DNA from: a virus
Length of the DNA stretch: 20,691 bases
IMG/VR virus record: IMGVR_UViG_3300042673_000738
Coordinates: 1-20,691 of that record
Strand: one strand, 5' to 3'
The translations under genes and the position numbers were made by a program. Positions 12,326-19,247 of this stretch are shown here, in pieces. Under the pieces are notes generated by a model. The model searched no databases. It saw only the letters and a list, made by a program, of their open reading frames with translations, and had not been told where the DNA came from. The first letter of the stretch is position 1. Each line of letters begins with the position of its first letter.

Positions 12326-14644
12326 CTAGAGTTTGCAGGCCTCACAGTCTTCTGCATCATCAAAATCAACAGCTTCTAGCATCACTGGTGCATCTTCTGC
12401 TGCGGCTTTGCTGCCTTGTTTGTTGATCAAGCTGTAGTAGAATGTTTTTAAACCCCAATGGTGTGCCTGCATCAAGTTTTTAGCAATCAATGTAGTTGGC
12501 ACTTTACGATCTGCCCAGTGTGCCGGATTGTAGAATGTGTTGGTTGAAATTGACTGGTCGACATAAGCTGCCAACACTGCCGCAGTCTTTAAATAGCCAA
12601 CACAGTCTGTTTGTTCCCACATCAGTTGATAACGATTCTTCAACTTTTGGTATTCTGGAACAACCTGTACCAATGATCCGGCTTTTGATTCTTTGACAGT
12701 GATCAAGCTCATTGGCTGTTCAATACCGTTGGTACTGTTGATAACAACACTGCTGGATTCCACAGGAGCAATGGCCATTTGCGTGGCATTACGTACACCT
12801 GATTTAATCATGCGTTCACGCAATGGTTCCCAAGGAAGTTCTGCTGTGAAGTCTGCAAGTTCGTTGACACCGGCAGCACGTAATTCCCAAGGAAACTTAC
12901 CTTGTCCGTAACGTGTCTGGCTACTGTGATCGCAAGCACCGCGTTCTTCCGCAAGCTCTACGCTGGCTTCTGTCAAATAGAACGCTTGATGTTCCATCCA
13001 GGATTTAACATCTGCTAAAGCATCGGCATCGCCGTACTTGAGTCCACGTTTGGCATGCCAGTAAGCCAGGTTGGTAATACCAATACCCAAGGGGCGAATC
13101 TCGTCATTGCTTAGTTTACTTTGTATTGATAAGAAGTCTTGATAGTCCAAGATGTTGTTTAAGCTGCGATGAAGTATACGACAAGCACGACGCATGTCTT
13201 CCGGGTTACGGAATGCACCCCAGTTGATAGAACCCAGGGTACATAAGGCAATGCGACCTTGGTCGTCATCGAGCCGTTGGAACGGCACTGTAGGCAATAA
13301 GATTTCACAGCACAAGTTGCTTTGATAGATGGTATGATACTCAGGGTCAAACGGACCTTGATTCATTACGTTGTCAATAAACACAAGATAGATACGACCA
13401 GTGTCGGTGCGTTCTTTGAGCAAGCCCGACTTGAATACTTCTTCAGCACTCATTGTTTTCTTACGTAGGTCTTTGCGCTTTTCGTATCGGACATACAGCT
13501 CTTCGAACAATTTTGTATCGCTATAGAAAGCTTGATGCAGATCAGGTACTTCGTTGGGATCAAAGAAGGTAATGTTTTCTTTGTTCTTAAAGCGACGCCA
13601 AAATAACGCACTTAGAACAACACCGTAGTCCATGAAGCGCACACGAGTTTCTTCTGTGCCTTGGTTGTTCTTCAGCACAATCAAGTCATCAAACTGATAG
13701 TGCCATATGGGATAAAATACTGTAGCTGATGCATTACGAATGCCACCTTGGCTGCAACTACGTAGGTCACCAAACCACTTTTTCAAGAATGGGATCATGC
13801 CTGTGTGCATGATCTCGCCACCGCGTATGGGTGCGCCTAGCGGGCGTAAGCGACCAATCTCCAAGCCAATGCCGGCACGTTTGGCCGCATACTTGGCCAT
13901 CATCTCGCCACTAGCAAAGATACTGTCAAGATTATCATCGCTACGAATAAGAACACAGCTACTAAACTGCTTAGTGGGTGTGCCAAGACCTGCAAGTACA
14001 GGAGTAGCAAGAGTGAATAAGCCATCCGACGCTGCATTATAATATTCTTTGATATAACGCATACGGACTGTGTTGGGTTCTTCTCGATGAAATACTGTTG
14101 CTGCCGCAACCATGTATCGCACTTGTGGAGTTTCGTATGTTTCTTTTGTGGTACGATTGCGCACCAGATACTTTTCGATCAGCTGTTCGATTGCAGCATA
14201 TCCGTACTGTTCATCTTTCTCGTGATCGATGATGTCGTCCATGCGATTCCAATCATCTTCTGTGTACCAAGTCAGTAGTTCACTGGTATACACACCTGCT
14301 GCCACGTTCTTGCAAACGATTTCGTACAGGCGAGGAGGCTCGTAACTACCATATACGTCCTTGCGGAGCATACTCAAGCGTTGCTTGCCGGCTACATATT
14401 GATAATTTACATGTCCCACATCAGGATTGGATTCTACATCAATCAAATCCACTATAGCACGTAGAGTTATTTCGTCGATTTCTTTTGTGGTAATGCCATC
14501 GTAAAAATGCGGCTGGCTTTTGATTTCTATCATCGATTGACTTACATCTGCTATGCCACTGCAAACTTTGGTAATTTGCGCTTGCCATTTATCGATGTTT
14601 AAAGGCTCACGATTACCGTTTCTTTTTTGAACTTGAATTGTCAT
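12326..14644 (-). CDS. nrdA: Class Ia ribonucleotide reductase alpha subunit NrdA
   Basis: A full-length 772-residue catalytic subunit that reduces NDPs to dNDPs. The N-terminus (VQKRNGNREPLNIDKW) is an ATP-cone, so dATP inhibition may be retained. The catalytic set is present: Cys230 (FSSCVLI), Asn443/Cys445/Glu447 (SNLCCEILLPT), Cys468 (ALCTLGSIN), the radical-transfer pair Tyr736-Tyr737 (KTFYYSL), and a C-terminal redox pair Cys767/Cys770 (DCEACKL) that the nearby glutaredoxin would reduce. No intein or intron interrupts it. It begins 7 bases after the stop of the 141-aa gene, within a run that starts with the tail-fibre gene, an unusual mixing of structural and nucleotide-metabolism genes. 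Confidence 0.98.
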   Translation of the reverse strand: MTIQVQKRNGNREPLNIDKWQAQITKVCSGIADVSQSMIEIKSQPHFYDGITTKEIDEITLRAIVDLIDVESNPDVGHVNYQYVAGKQRLSMLRKDVYGSYEPPRLYEIVCKNVAAGVYTSELLTWYTEDDWNRMDDIIDHEKDEQYGYAAIEQLIEKYLVRNRTTKETYETPQVRYMVAAATVFHREEPNTVRMRYIKEYYNAASDGLFTLATPVLAGLGTPTKQFSSCVLIRSDDNLDSIFASGEMMAKYAAKRAGIGLEIGRLRPLGAPIRGGEIMHTGMIPFLKKWFGDLRSCSQGGIRNASATVFYPIWHYQFDDLIVLKNNQGTEETRVRFMDYGVVLSALFWRRFKNKENITFFDPNEVPDLHQAFYSDTKLFEELYVRYEKRKDLRKKTMSAEEVFKSGLLKERTDTGRIYLVFIDNVMNQGPFDPEYHTIYQSNLCCEILLPTVPFQRLDDDQGRIALCTLGSINWGAFRNPEDMRRACRILHRSLNNILDYQDFLSIQSKLSNDEIRPLGIGITNLAYWHAKRGLKYGDADALADVKSWMEHQAFYLTEASVELAEERGACDHSSQTRYGQGKFPWELRAAGVNELADFTAELPWEPLRERMIKSGVRNATQMAIAPVESSSVVINSTNGIEQPMSLITVKESKAGSLVQVVPEYQKLKNRYQLMWEQTDCVGYLKTAAVLAAYVDQSISTNTFYNPAHWADRKVPTTLIAKNLMQAHHWGLKTFYYSLINKQGSKAAAEDAPVMLEAVDFDDAEDCEACKL

Positions 14645-14651
14645 TTGTCGC

Positions 14652-15077
14652 TTATTGTAAAAAACTTGCTAAATCTTTACTGTTGATACGTTGGAGCACA
14701 GTGAGTGGTGTTGAGTTGGTATTTAACACTTCACCAGGAGCCCAATTCAATATATATTTCCCAGAGTCGATCTGGACTAAATTGTCTTGGCCTGTTGAAA
14801 TGATCTCAAGATCAGTATATAGCTGACGATCCAACAACAGTAAAGTATACACGATACCGAGAGCTTTTGCAAGATCACAATAGCCGTTATTCACTAATAA
14901 ATCCCAGGGAGTTGGCCATTCAGCTGGGTTATCCCACGTTACTACTCTGTTGACAATAGGTGCGCGGAACCACCAGGTGTTGATCAGTTGTAACTGCTCA
15001 GGAAGTTCTACCGCAGAGGCTGCTTGCCGAAGATGATACCAATCAGCAAGTCTTTCTTGATACAGGTGTTTCCACAT
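14652..15077 (-). CDS. Conserved-looking phage hypothetical protein (141 aa)
   Basis: A Trp-rich 141-residue soluble protein: LINTWWFRAPIVNRVVTW, then a striking EWPTPWDLLVNNGYCDLAKA and LGIVYTLLLLDRQLY, and a C-terminal beta-rich part with WAPGEVLNTNSTPLTVLQRI. The WPxPWxLLxxNxYCxLAxALGxxYTxxLLDR pattern is one I associate with T4-like marine phages, but I cannot name a function. Its ATG overlaps the stop of the tail-fibre gene (TAATG) and it precedes nrdA closely, so it may be either a virion/assembly protein or an accessory of nucleotide metabolism. Confidence 0.75.
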   Translation of the reverse strand: MWKHLYQERLADWYHLRQAASAVELPEQLQLINTWWFRAPIVNRVVTWDNPAEWPTPWDLLVNNGYCDLAKALGIVYTLLLLDRQLYTDLEIISTGQDNLVQIDSGKYILNWAPGEVLNTNSTPLTVLQRINSKDLASFLQ

Positions 15078-16654
15078 TAAGCTAGTCGTGCTAAGGAATA
15101 TGTTATGGTTCCGGATAAACCTGTTGATGTACTTGAATAAAGTACACTGACTACATCGCCTGATCTAGTTACACTTAAAGTAATGCCCGAGCTGGCATCT
15201 TCAGTGTATTCATCAGCATAGCTTACTGCTGGCGATACAGATCCTGCTGTGACAACCAAGGTTCCAAAACGAACTACAGTATCTCGTATGATAGTGTAAG
15301 TCATCTCGTAGGCTTTGATAGTGGATGTGTCGGTTGTAAAAATAGTTTGATTACTTTGGTTATCTGTCAGGGTGAAGATTCTACCATTCTCTCTGGCATA
15401 GTGACCCACTTGTATTTGTGTGCCAGTAGTGGTGGCAGAACCTGTAACTTCGACTCTGGGTTCTATCCGTGCATCAACATCGTCGCGTTCAAACATGTCG
15501 CTGATCGACACGTTGTTGTCACTGCCAAACAAAACAACTGGTGTTGCAGGACTGGACGAATATTGATTACCTACATCGTAGAATACATTGTAAGCTGATA
15601 CGTTGAGATCAACATTATCATATATAATGCCTTCAGAATATATTTCATCAAACAAGTTTTGTACTGCGCGGAATCCCGTTGCGCCTCCGTTGACAGGTGT
15701 GCCAGTACCCAGAGAGATACCCTGGTACAGTGTGACAAATGCACCATTGCTGACTGTGACAGAATTGATTTCTTGATCTGTGTTGATACCGTATGTTAAG
15801 CCTTGGAAACGGCACTTGTCAAATGTGATTTGATTACATACCAAGCTGACTGTGCTGGCAAAACGCACGCCGGCAATGTTGTCAGCACTGGGGGTGGCAA
15901 TGATATCAGTTGCGGTCAACGGGCCCACAAAGTTCACGCTGTCAAAGTAACACTGTGTGGCATCTTCAACTAAGAATACATCAGTGACTTCTGCTGTTTG
16001 AAATGTCATTGACGAGATTTCAATGTTGGTAGGAGCAGTGGCACCGTTGTTGCCTATGTTGACACCGGTCTGCTGTAGGCTATCACCGTAGCGAGCCACG
16101 TATGCGCTCAAGCTGGAAATATCGCTGCTGGTATCTAAATAAATTGTGGTACAGTTTGCACCTTCGCCTACTAATTTAGCATAGGCAGGAACGATAATAG
16201 TTTCTGTTATTTTGTAAGTACCGGCTGGGAAATACAAAGTACGGCGGATCTGTGTGTTGGCTTCTACACAGTATAATTGGAACAAGGCACGATTAATGGC
16301 TGCTGTGTCATCAGCAGCACCGTCACCGACAGCACCAAAATCTCTAACATCTGCAAAGTCGTCCAGCTTGGCTTGTACTGTGCGTACCACTGGATCACTG
16401 GCTGTAGGACCTGTTTGTGCTGCATAGCCAACAGCAATGTCTTTGTAGGTGTAGTTGCTGACTGCTGTAATGTCTGAAAATTCTGTTAAGATCTCAGTAT
16501 TTCCGATTACTGGGGCACCTTCTTGCAATGTACCGTTACCGATAAACAACTGTCGAGTATCAACAGCCCAGCCCAATTCAGCGCCAGCCAGCTGCGGCAG
16601 GTTTTCTATTAACCCTTTACGGTTGGTAATTCTAGAGATTTGTACAATGGCCAT
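15077..16654 (-). CDS. Tail fibre/spike with pectate-lyase-like beta-helix (525 aa)
   Basis: The N-terminal part (ISRITNRKGLIENLPQLAGA, then ELGWAVDTRQLFIGNG) is the small virion-binding module shared by many phage fibres and related to the Mtd N-terminal domain. Residues 103-124 (VRDFGAVGDG, then ADDTAAINRA) are the classic opening of a pectate-lyase-3/right-handed beta-helix domain; the beta-helix continues through repeated short strands (AGTYKITETIIVPAYAKLVGEG, and onward) to about residue 400. The C-terminal 130 residues (IQVGHYARENGRIFTLTDN and after) form a separate beta domain, probably for receptor binding or trimerisation. It likely recognises or cleaves a surface polysaccharide. Expression is predicted from the late promoter at 16678-16684. 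Confidence 0.88.
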   Translation of the reverse strand: MAIVQISRITNRKGLIENLPQLAGAELGWAVDTRQLFIGNGTLQEGAPVIGNTEILTEFSDITAVSNYTYKDIAVGYAAQTGPTASDPVVRTVQAKLDDFADVRDFGAVGDGAADDTAAINRALFQLYCVEANTQIRRTLYFPAGTYKITETIIVPAYAKLVGEGANCTTIYLDTSSDISSLSAYVARYGDSLQQTGVNIGNNGATAPTNIEISSMTFQTAEVTDVFLVEDATQCYFDSVNFVGPLTATDIIATPSADNIAGVRFASTVSLVCNQITFDKCRFQGLTYGINTDQEINSVTVSNGAFVTLYQGISLGTGTPVNGGATGFRAVQNLFDEIYSEGIIYDNVDLNVSAYNVFYDVGNQYSSSPATPVVLFGSDNNVSISDMFERDDVDARIEPRVEVTGSATTTGTQIQVGHYARENGRIFTLTDNQSNQTIFTTDTSTIKAYEMTYTIIRDTVVRFGTLVVTAGSVSPAVSYADEYTEDASSGITLSVTRSGDVVSVLYSSTSTGLSGTITYSLARLA

Positions 16655-16660
16655 TTACGT

Positions 16661-16680
16661 ATACCTATTTGATTAGGTAT
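16661..16680 (-). promoter_or_regulatory. 7-bp hairpin covering the tail-spike ribosome binding site
   Basis: Perfect inverted repeat ATACCTA-ATCAAA-TAGGTAT on the minus strand. The 3' arm contains the AGGT ribosome binding site located 8 bases before ATG 16654. The late promoter ATAAATA (16678-16684) overlaps the 5' arm, so late RNA should start in the loop and lack the 5' arm, while read-through RNA from the nuclease gene would fold. Confidence 0.7.
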
Positions 16681-16684
16681 TTAT
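16678..16684 (-). promoter_or_regulatory. T4-like late promoter element for the tail spike
   Basis: CATAAATAC on the minus strand, seven of eight to the T4 late consensus, 24 bases before the start codon. It overlaps the TAA stop of the nuclease gene (16681-16683). Confidence 0.7.
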
Positions 16685-17391
16685 GCTGTTAGATAGTACA
16701 GCTCAACTCGCTTGGTCCACTCATCAGTCCAGTAGTCAAATTCGTCACCTTCAATGACAAATTCCAAGTACTGTGGTTTAGTGTAGGTTTGATCTTCCAA
16801 GAGTTTGGGCTGCACAGCCATTAAAATAACACCGGTGTTGATGTCTGTTCCGTGCATTTCATTGTGGGCTTGTGCGTATGCTGCCAACTGCAAGAAGTAG
16901 TCAGTGATGTACTCACGCTTCTTGACCTTGTTGCTTTGTTTGAAGTCCATGATAGCAGGTCGGTCTTTCCATTTACCTACCAAGTCTGTAGTACCAGCAT
17001 ATAACCCACTATAATACACAGGAACTTCTGTACCCCAGAATTCTGTGGCATTTACCAAACCTTGCAAGATAATTTCGGCTGCCATGAACCAACTTGGGTG
17101 TGCAAATGGGTTGCTGGGCAAAGGCTTCATTTCGTCCATCATCACATAAGTTTCCAAGTAGGCATGCATGCGTGTGCCTCTGTTGGCTGCTTCTGTGGTG
17201 ATTTGCTGGGCACGTTGTTCACCTACATTCTTGCGCCAGTTGGCCAAGGCGTCGCGATCTTTCTGCGGCTTGGTGCGGTCCAGGACGGTTGTTACACTGG
17301 GTACTTTCTTGCCATCAGGCAAGCAATAGTGTCTCTTGCCATCCACAGTGGTTCTGTCAATGGGCACATAATTATATCGTTGTGTTATCAT
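16681..17391 (-). CDS. PD-(D/E)XK exonuclease, RecB/Cas4-like (236 aa)
   Basis: The start was set at ATG 17391 (MITQRYNYVPIDRTTVDGKR), whose A overlaps the iscA stop (TAATG). Nuclease motifs follow in the order of RecB-family nucleases: RGTRMHAYLE with His76 and Glu80, Glu122 (TEVPVY), Asp136 (GTTDLVG), the core Asp149-x-Lys151 (AIMDFKQSNK), and the downstream helix motif QLAAY (Gln168, Tyr172). These predict a metal-dependent DNA exonuclease for recombination or host-DNA degradation. Cas4-type cysteines are absent, so no Fe-S cluster is predicted, and the neighbouring Fe-S genes are not obviously its maturation system. Confidence 0.85.
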   Translation of the reverse strand: MITQRYNYVPIDRTTVDGKRHYCLPDGKKVPSVTTVLDRTKPQKDRDALANWRKNVGEQRAQQITTEAANRGTRMHAYLETYVMMDEMKPLPSNPFAHPSWFMAAEIILQGLVNATEFWGTEVPVYYSGLYAGTTDLVGKWKDRPAIMDFKQSNKVKKREYITDYFLQLAAYAQAHNEMHGTDINTGVILMAVQPKLLEDQTYTKPQYLEFVIEGDEFDYWTDEWTKRVELYYLTA

Positions 17392-17717
17392 TAGATTGTA
17401 AAACTCTCGCCACATCCGCAGCGAGCCGATTCCTTGGGGTTGGAAAAATCAAAGCCTTCGTTGAGACCTTGACGTGTGTAGTCTATTTCTAAGCCGTCGA
17501 TATAGGCCAAATCTTTGCTATTGACCCAAACTCTGGCACCGTCTCGCTCATACTCAGTCCAGTCCCAGGTACAAGGTGCTTCATCCATATATTCTAGCAC
17601 ATAGGCCAAGCCCGAGCACCCTGTGGTTTTAACACCCACTCGAATGCCCACACCTGATCCACGCTTGGCTATGTTGCTGACAATCTTCTTTGCTGCTGTT
17701 TCAGTTATGGTTATCAT
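17391..17717 (-). CDS. iscA: A-type Fe-S carrier protein IscA/HesB
   Basis: A 108-residue A-type carrier. The three cluster-binding cysteines are in place: Cys34 (TTGCSGLAYV), Cys100 and Cys102 (RCGCGESFTI). Length and the GFDFSNP stretch before the last cysteines are typical. It accepts Fe-S clusters from the IscU scaffold and passes them to apo-proteins. It overlaps the end of the IscU C-terminal part by 17 bases, indicating one transcript with coupled translation. The bacterial orthologue lies in an isc operon; here no iscS, hscA/B or fdx is seen nearby, so the phage would rely on host cysteine desulfurase. Confidence 0.93.
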   Translation of the reverse strand: MITITETAAKKIVSNIAKRGSGVGIRVGVKTTGCSGLAYVLEYMDEAPCTWDWTEYERDGARVWVNSKDLAYIDGLEIDYTRQGLNEGFDFSNPKESARCGCGESFTI

Positions 17718-17967
17718 GTTTATTTCTGTAGTCTGCTATGGCTGCACGGACAGAATCCTCGGCTAGGATGGAACAATGAATTTTTACAGGCGGGAGAGCC
17801 AACTCCTCAGCAATATCCATATTACGAATTTCTAATGCTTGGTCAAGAGTTTTCCCTTTGACCCATTCAGTAACCAATGACGAACTGGCAATGGCCGATC
17901 CGCAGCCGTATGTTTTGAATTTTGCATCTGTAATAATGCCATCTAGAACTTTAATCTGTAACCTCAT
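17701..17967 (-). CDS. iscU: IscU scaffold, C-terminal part (split gene)
   Basis: Encodes MRLQIKVLDGIITDAKFKTY and onward, nearly colinear with bacterial IscU from residue 41: Cys22 here (FKTYGCGSAIASSS) is the second ligand cysteine, and Cys65 (KIHCSILAED) the third, with the LPPVK chaperone site at 59-63. Its own ATG 17967 has an AGGAG five bases upstream, so separate translation is plausible. The frame also extends back to a GTG at 17997, but those residues read differently from any IscU. The N-terminal 38 residues, with the first ligand cysteine, are in another frame (17978-18094). This is either a split protein, a +1-frameshifted gene, or a decayed copy. Confidence 0.85.
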   Translation of the reverse strand: MRLQIKVLDGIITDAKFKTYGCGSAIASSSLVTEWVKGKTLDQALEIRNMDIAEELALPPVKIHCSILAEDSVRAAIADYRNKHDNHN

Positions 17968-17977
17968 TACATCTCCT

Positions 17978-18094
17978 CTAACCGCAAGCTGGGGCACCGA
18001 CTAAGCCGGTCCCAACTTGCGCATCTCCTTTATCAAATGTTCCTACATTTCTTGGATTTTCATAATGGTCCAAGACTTCTTTTGAATATGCCAT
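17978..18094 (-). CDS. iscU: IscU scaffold, N-terminal part ending in a premature stop
   Basis: An ATG at 18094 with TAGGAGATTGAA upstream starts MAYSKEVLDHYENPRNVGTF, and the frame ends LVGAPACG followed by TAG, 38 residues. This equals the bacterial IscU N-terminus up to and including the glycine after the first ligand cysteine (Cys37); a normal gene continues DVM. Here seven extra bases (TAGAGGA) lie between the GGT glycine codon and GATGTAATG. They give a stop, move the rest to the +1 frame and form an AGGAG. A 38-residue product alone could not hold a cluster. Confidence 0.85.
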   Translation of the reverse strand: MAYSKEVLDHYENPRNVGTFDKGDAQVGTGLVGAPACG

Positions 18095-18095
18095 T

Positions 18096-18191
18096 TCAAT
18101 CTCCTATAATAGATTGTACTACATCATCTGGTTGAAAACTATCCCATTTTTTGCGATTTTCTTCGCCCAGTATAAATCTTAAATTATTTCC
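18096..18191 (-). other. Coding-looking 31-codon stretch without a start, before iscU
   Basis: Between the stop at 18192-18194 and iscU there is an open stretch in the frame of the upstream gene reading GNNLRFILGEENRKKWDSFQ and then PDDVVQSIIGD before TGA (18096-18098). Its composition looks like a real protein end, and its last codons carry the iscU ribosome binding site, one base before ATG. No ATG, GTG or TTG begins it. It may be the remnant of a gene cut off when the upstream gene arrived, or an extension reached by readthrough of TAA. Confidence 0.35.
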
Positions 18192-18530
18192 TTATCTATA
18201 ACATTGACACACACTATCCCAGTATAGCACTGGTGGGGGATTGGGATCCACGTAAGTGTTGGGAGGTGTGTAATACACCGGGGGTGGTGCATAAACAGGC
18301 GGCGGAGGTGCATAATAAATCAAAGGAGGTGCGTAGTAAGGTCTTGCTCCATATGTGAGAGCGCCGCCAATGATGGCTCCACCCAAAAAGGCTGCTCCGC
18401 CCCAGGCCCATGCATTGTTGTAGCCACGATTGTAACCGTTGTTGTAGCCGCGATTATAACCATAACCGCCGGCTTGGACAGTGCCCACAACAAAAATTGT
18501 TAAGATTAAACTGAGAAGTATTCGTTTCAC
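18192..18530 (-). CDS. Exported repeat-rich Gly/Tyr/Pro protein (112 aa)
   Basis: Starts at GTG 18530 behind a very strong AAGGAGG. It has a signal peptide MKRILLSLILTIFVVGTVQA, then GYNRGYNNG-type repeats, a glycine-zipper-like hydrophobic segment (WAWGGAAFLGGAIIGGALTYG, about residues 42-62), and a Pro/Tyr-rich tail with YAPPPPVYAPPPVYY-like repeats, ending WDSVCQCYR. Such proteins are bacterial envelope or surface proteins and are unusual in a phage; it could be acquired from a host. It might alter the cell surface during infection or embed in the outer membrane. A sigma70-like TCGATA-17-TATAAT lies within the end of the hydrolase gene. Confidence 0.75.
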   Translation of the reverse strand: MKRILLSLILTIFVVGTVQAGGYGYNRGYNNGYNRGYNNAWAWGGAAFLGGAIIGGALTYGARPYYAPPLIYYAPPPPVYAPPPVYYTPPNTYVDPNPPPVLYWDSVCQCYR

Positions 18531-18554
18531 GATAGGCCTCCTTGGACTATATTG

Positions 18555-19133
18555 CTATTTAATATTATACACGAACTCTTTGATAATATCGACTGTTTTG
18601 GGGCTCATTACCACTTCATAATGATTGATGTAAAGCTCTTCGAATTGCATTTCGGAACGATGCCTCATGCTGCTTATGGTTACCACTCCATCATTGGGTT
18701 GCATGATCCAAGGACTATCTCCACGAGTGGTTATTATGTTTAACCATGGATGTTGTATTCTAATTTTTCCGGCAGTTTTCATCGGAGTACTACTAGGGCC
18801 GATATCGCGCAATAGACGATTAAACGGTAAGAAGTATTTGGCATAGTCAGCTGATTCGGCGCCACCATATGGTGTGCTCATTGTTACTGCACCAGAAACT
18901 CGATCTGGAAAAGCATCAGCTAGATGTAGTGCGTATATGCCACCTAAGCTGTGGCACACAAACACAATCTCTTCAATGTTGGACACAATGCGTTTCATGT
19001 CATCGAGATTACGATCAAATCCATTTTGGCTGTCGTACTCTATGACAATTTCGTCATGGTGGTTGAGGTGGTGCCGAATGTAATTAAAGCTATCCCCGGT
19101 GGCACTGGCACCGTGAATATAAACAAGATTCAC
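18555..19133 (-). CDS. Alpha/beta hydrolase, lipase/esterase-like (192 aa)
   Basis: Starts at GTG 19133 overlapping the TGA of the 38-aa membrane peptide (GTGA). It shows the hydrolase hallmarks: oxyanion-side HG (residues 7-8, VYIHGASATG), nucleophile elbow CHSLGG with Ser62, a probable catalytic Asp148 (QPNDGVV) and His171 (INHYEVV). No signal peptide. The small size and the pattern PYGGAESADYAKYFLP recall PGAP1/lipase-like (class 2/3) esterases. The substrate is unknown: a lipid, acyl-thioester or polymer ester are possible. Its tight coupling to a membrane peptide suggests a job at the membrane. Confidence 0.85.
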   Translation of the reverse strand: MNLVYIHGASATGDSFNYIRHHLNHHDEIVIEYDSQNGFDRNLDDMKRIVSNIEEIVFVCHSLGGIYALHLADAFPDRVSGAVTMSTPYGGAESADYAKYFLPFNRLLRDIGPSSTPMKTAGKIRIQHPWLNIITTRGDSPWIMQPNDGVVTISSMRHRSEMQFEELYINHYEVVMSPKTVDIIKEFVYNIK

Positions 19134-19246
19134 GATCGCTTAAAGAAACCCAGTATCTTGGATTGAATGGCTTTGGCAAAATCAGGTTGTGGAAAGTTCC
19201 ATCCAACAAAAGCACCTAGTAATAACCAGAAAATTGTTTCTAACAT
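19130..19246 (-). CDS. Small membrane peptide coupled to the hydrolase (38 aa)
   Basis: ATG 19246 with AAAGGACTTTAAC upstream opens a 38-residue ORF: MLETIFWLLLGAFVGWNFPQ, then PDFAKAIQSKILGFFKRS. One N-terminal hydrophobic helix and a basic amphipathic C-terminal tail. It starts 1 base after the stop of the 112-aa gene (19248) and its TGA overlaps the hydrolase GTG, so it is packed between real genes and likely translated. A holin-like or anchor role is possible, but no family is recognised. Confidence 0.65.
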   Translation of the reverse strand: MLETIFWLLLGAFVGWNFPQPDFAKAIQSKILGFFKRS

Positions 19247-19247
19247 G

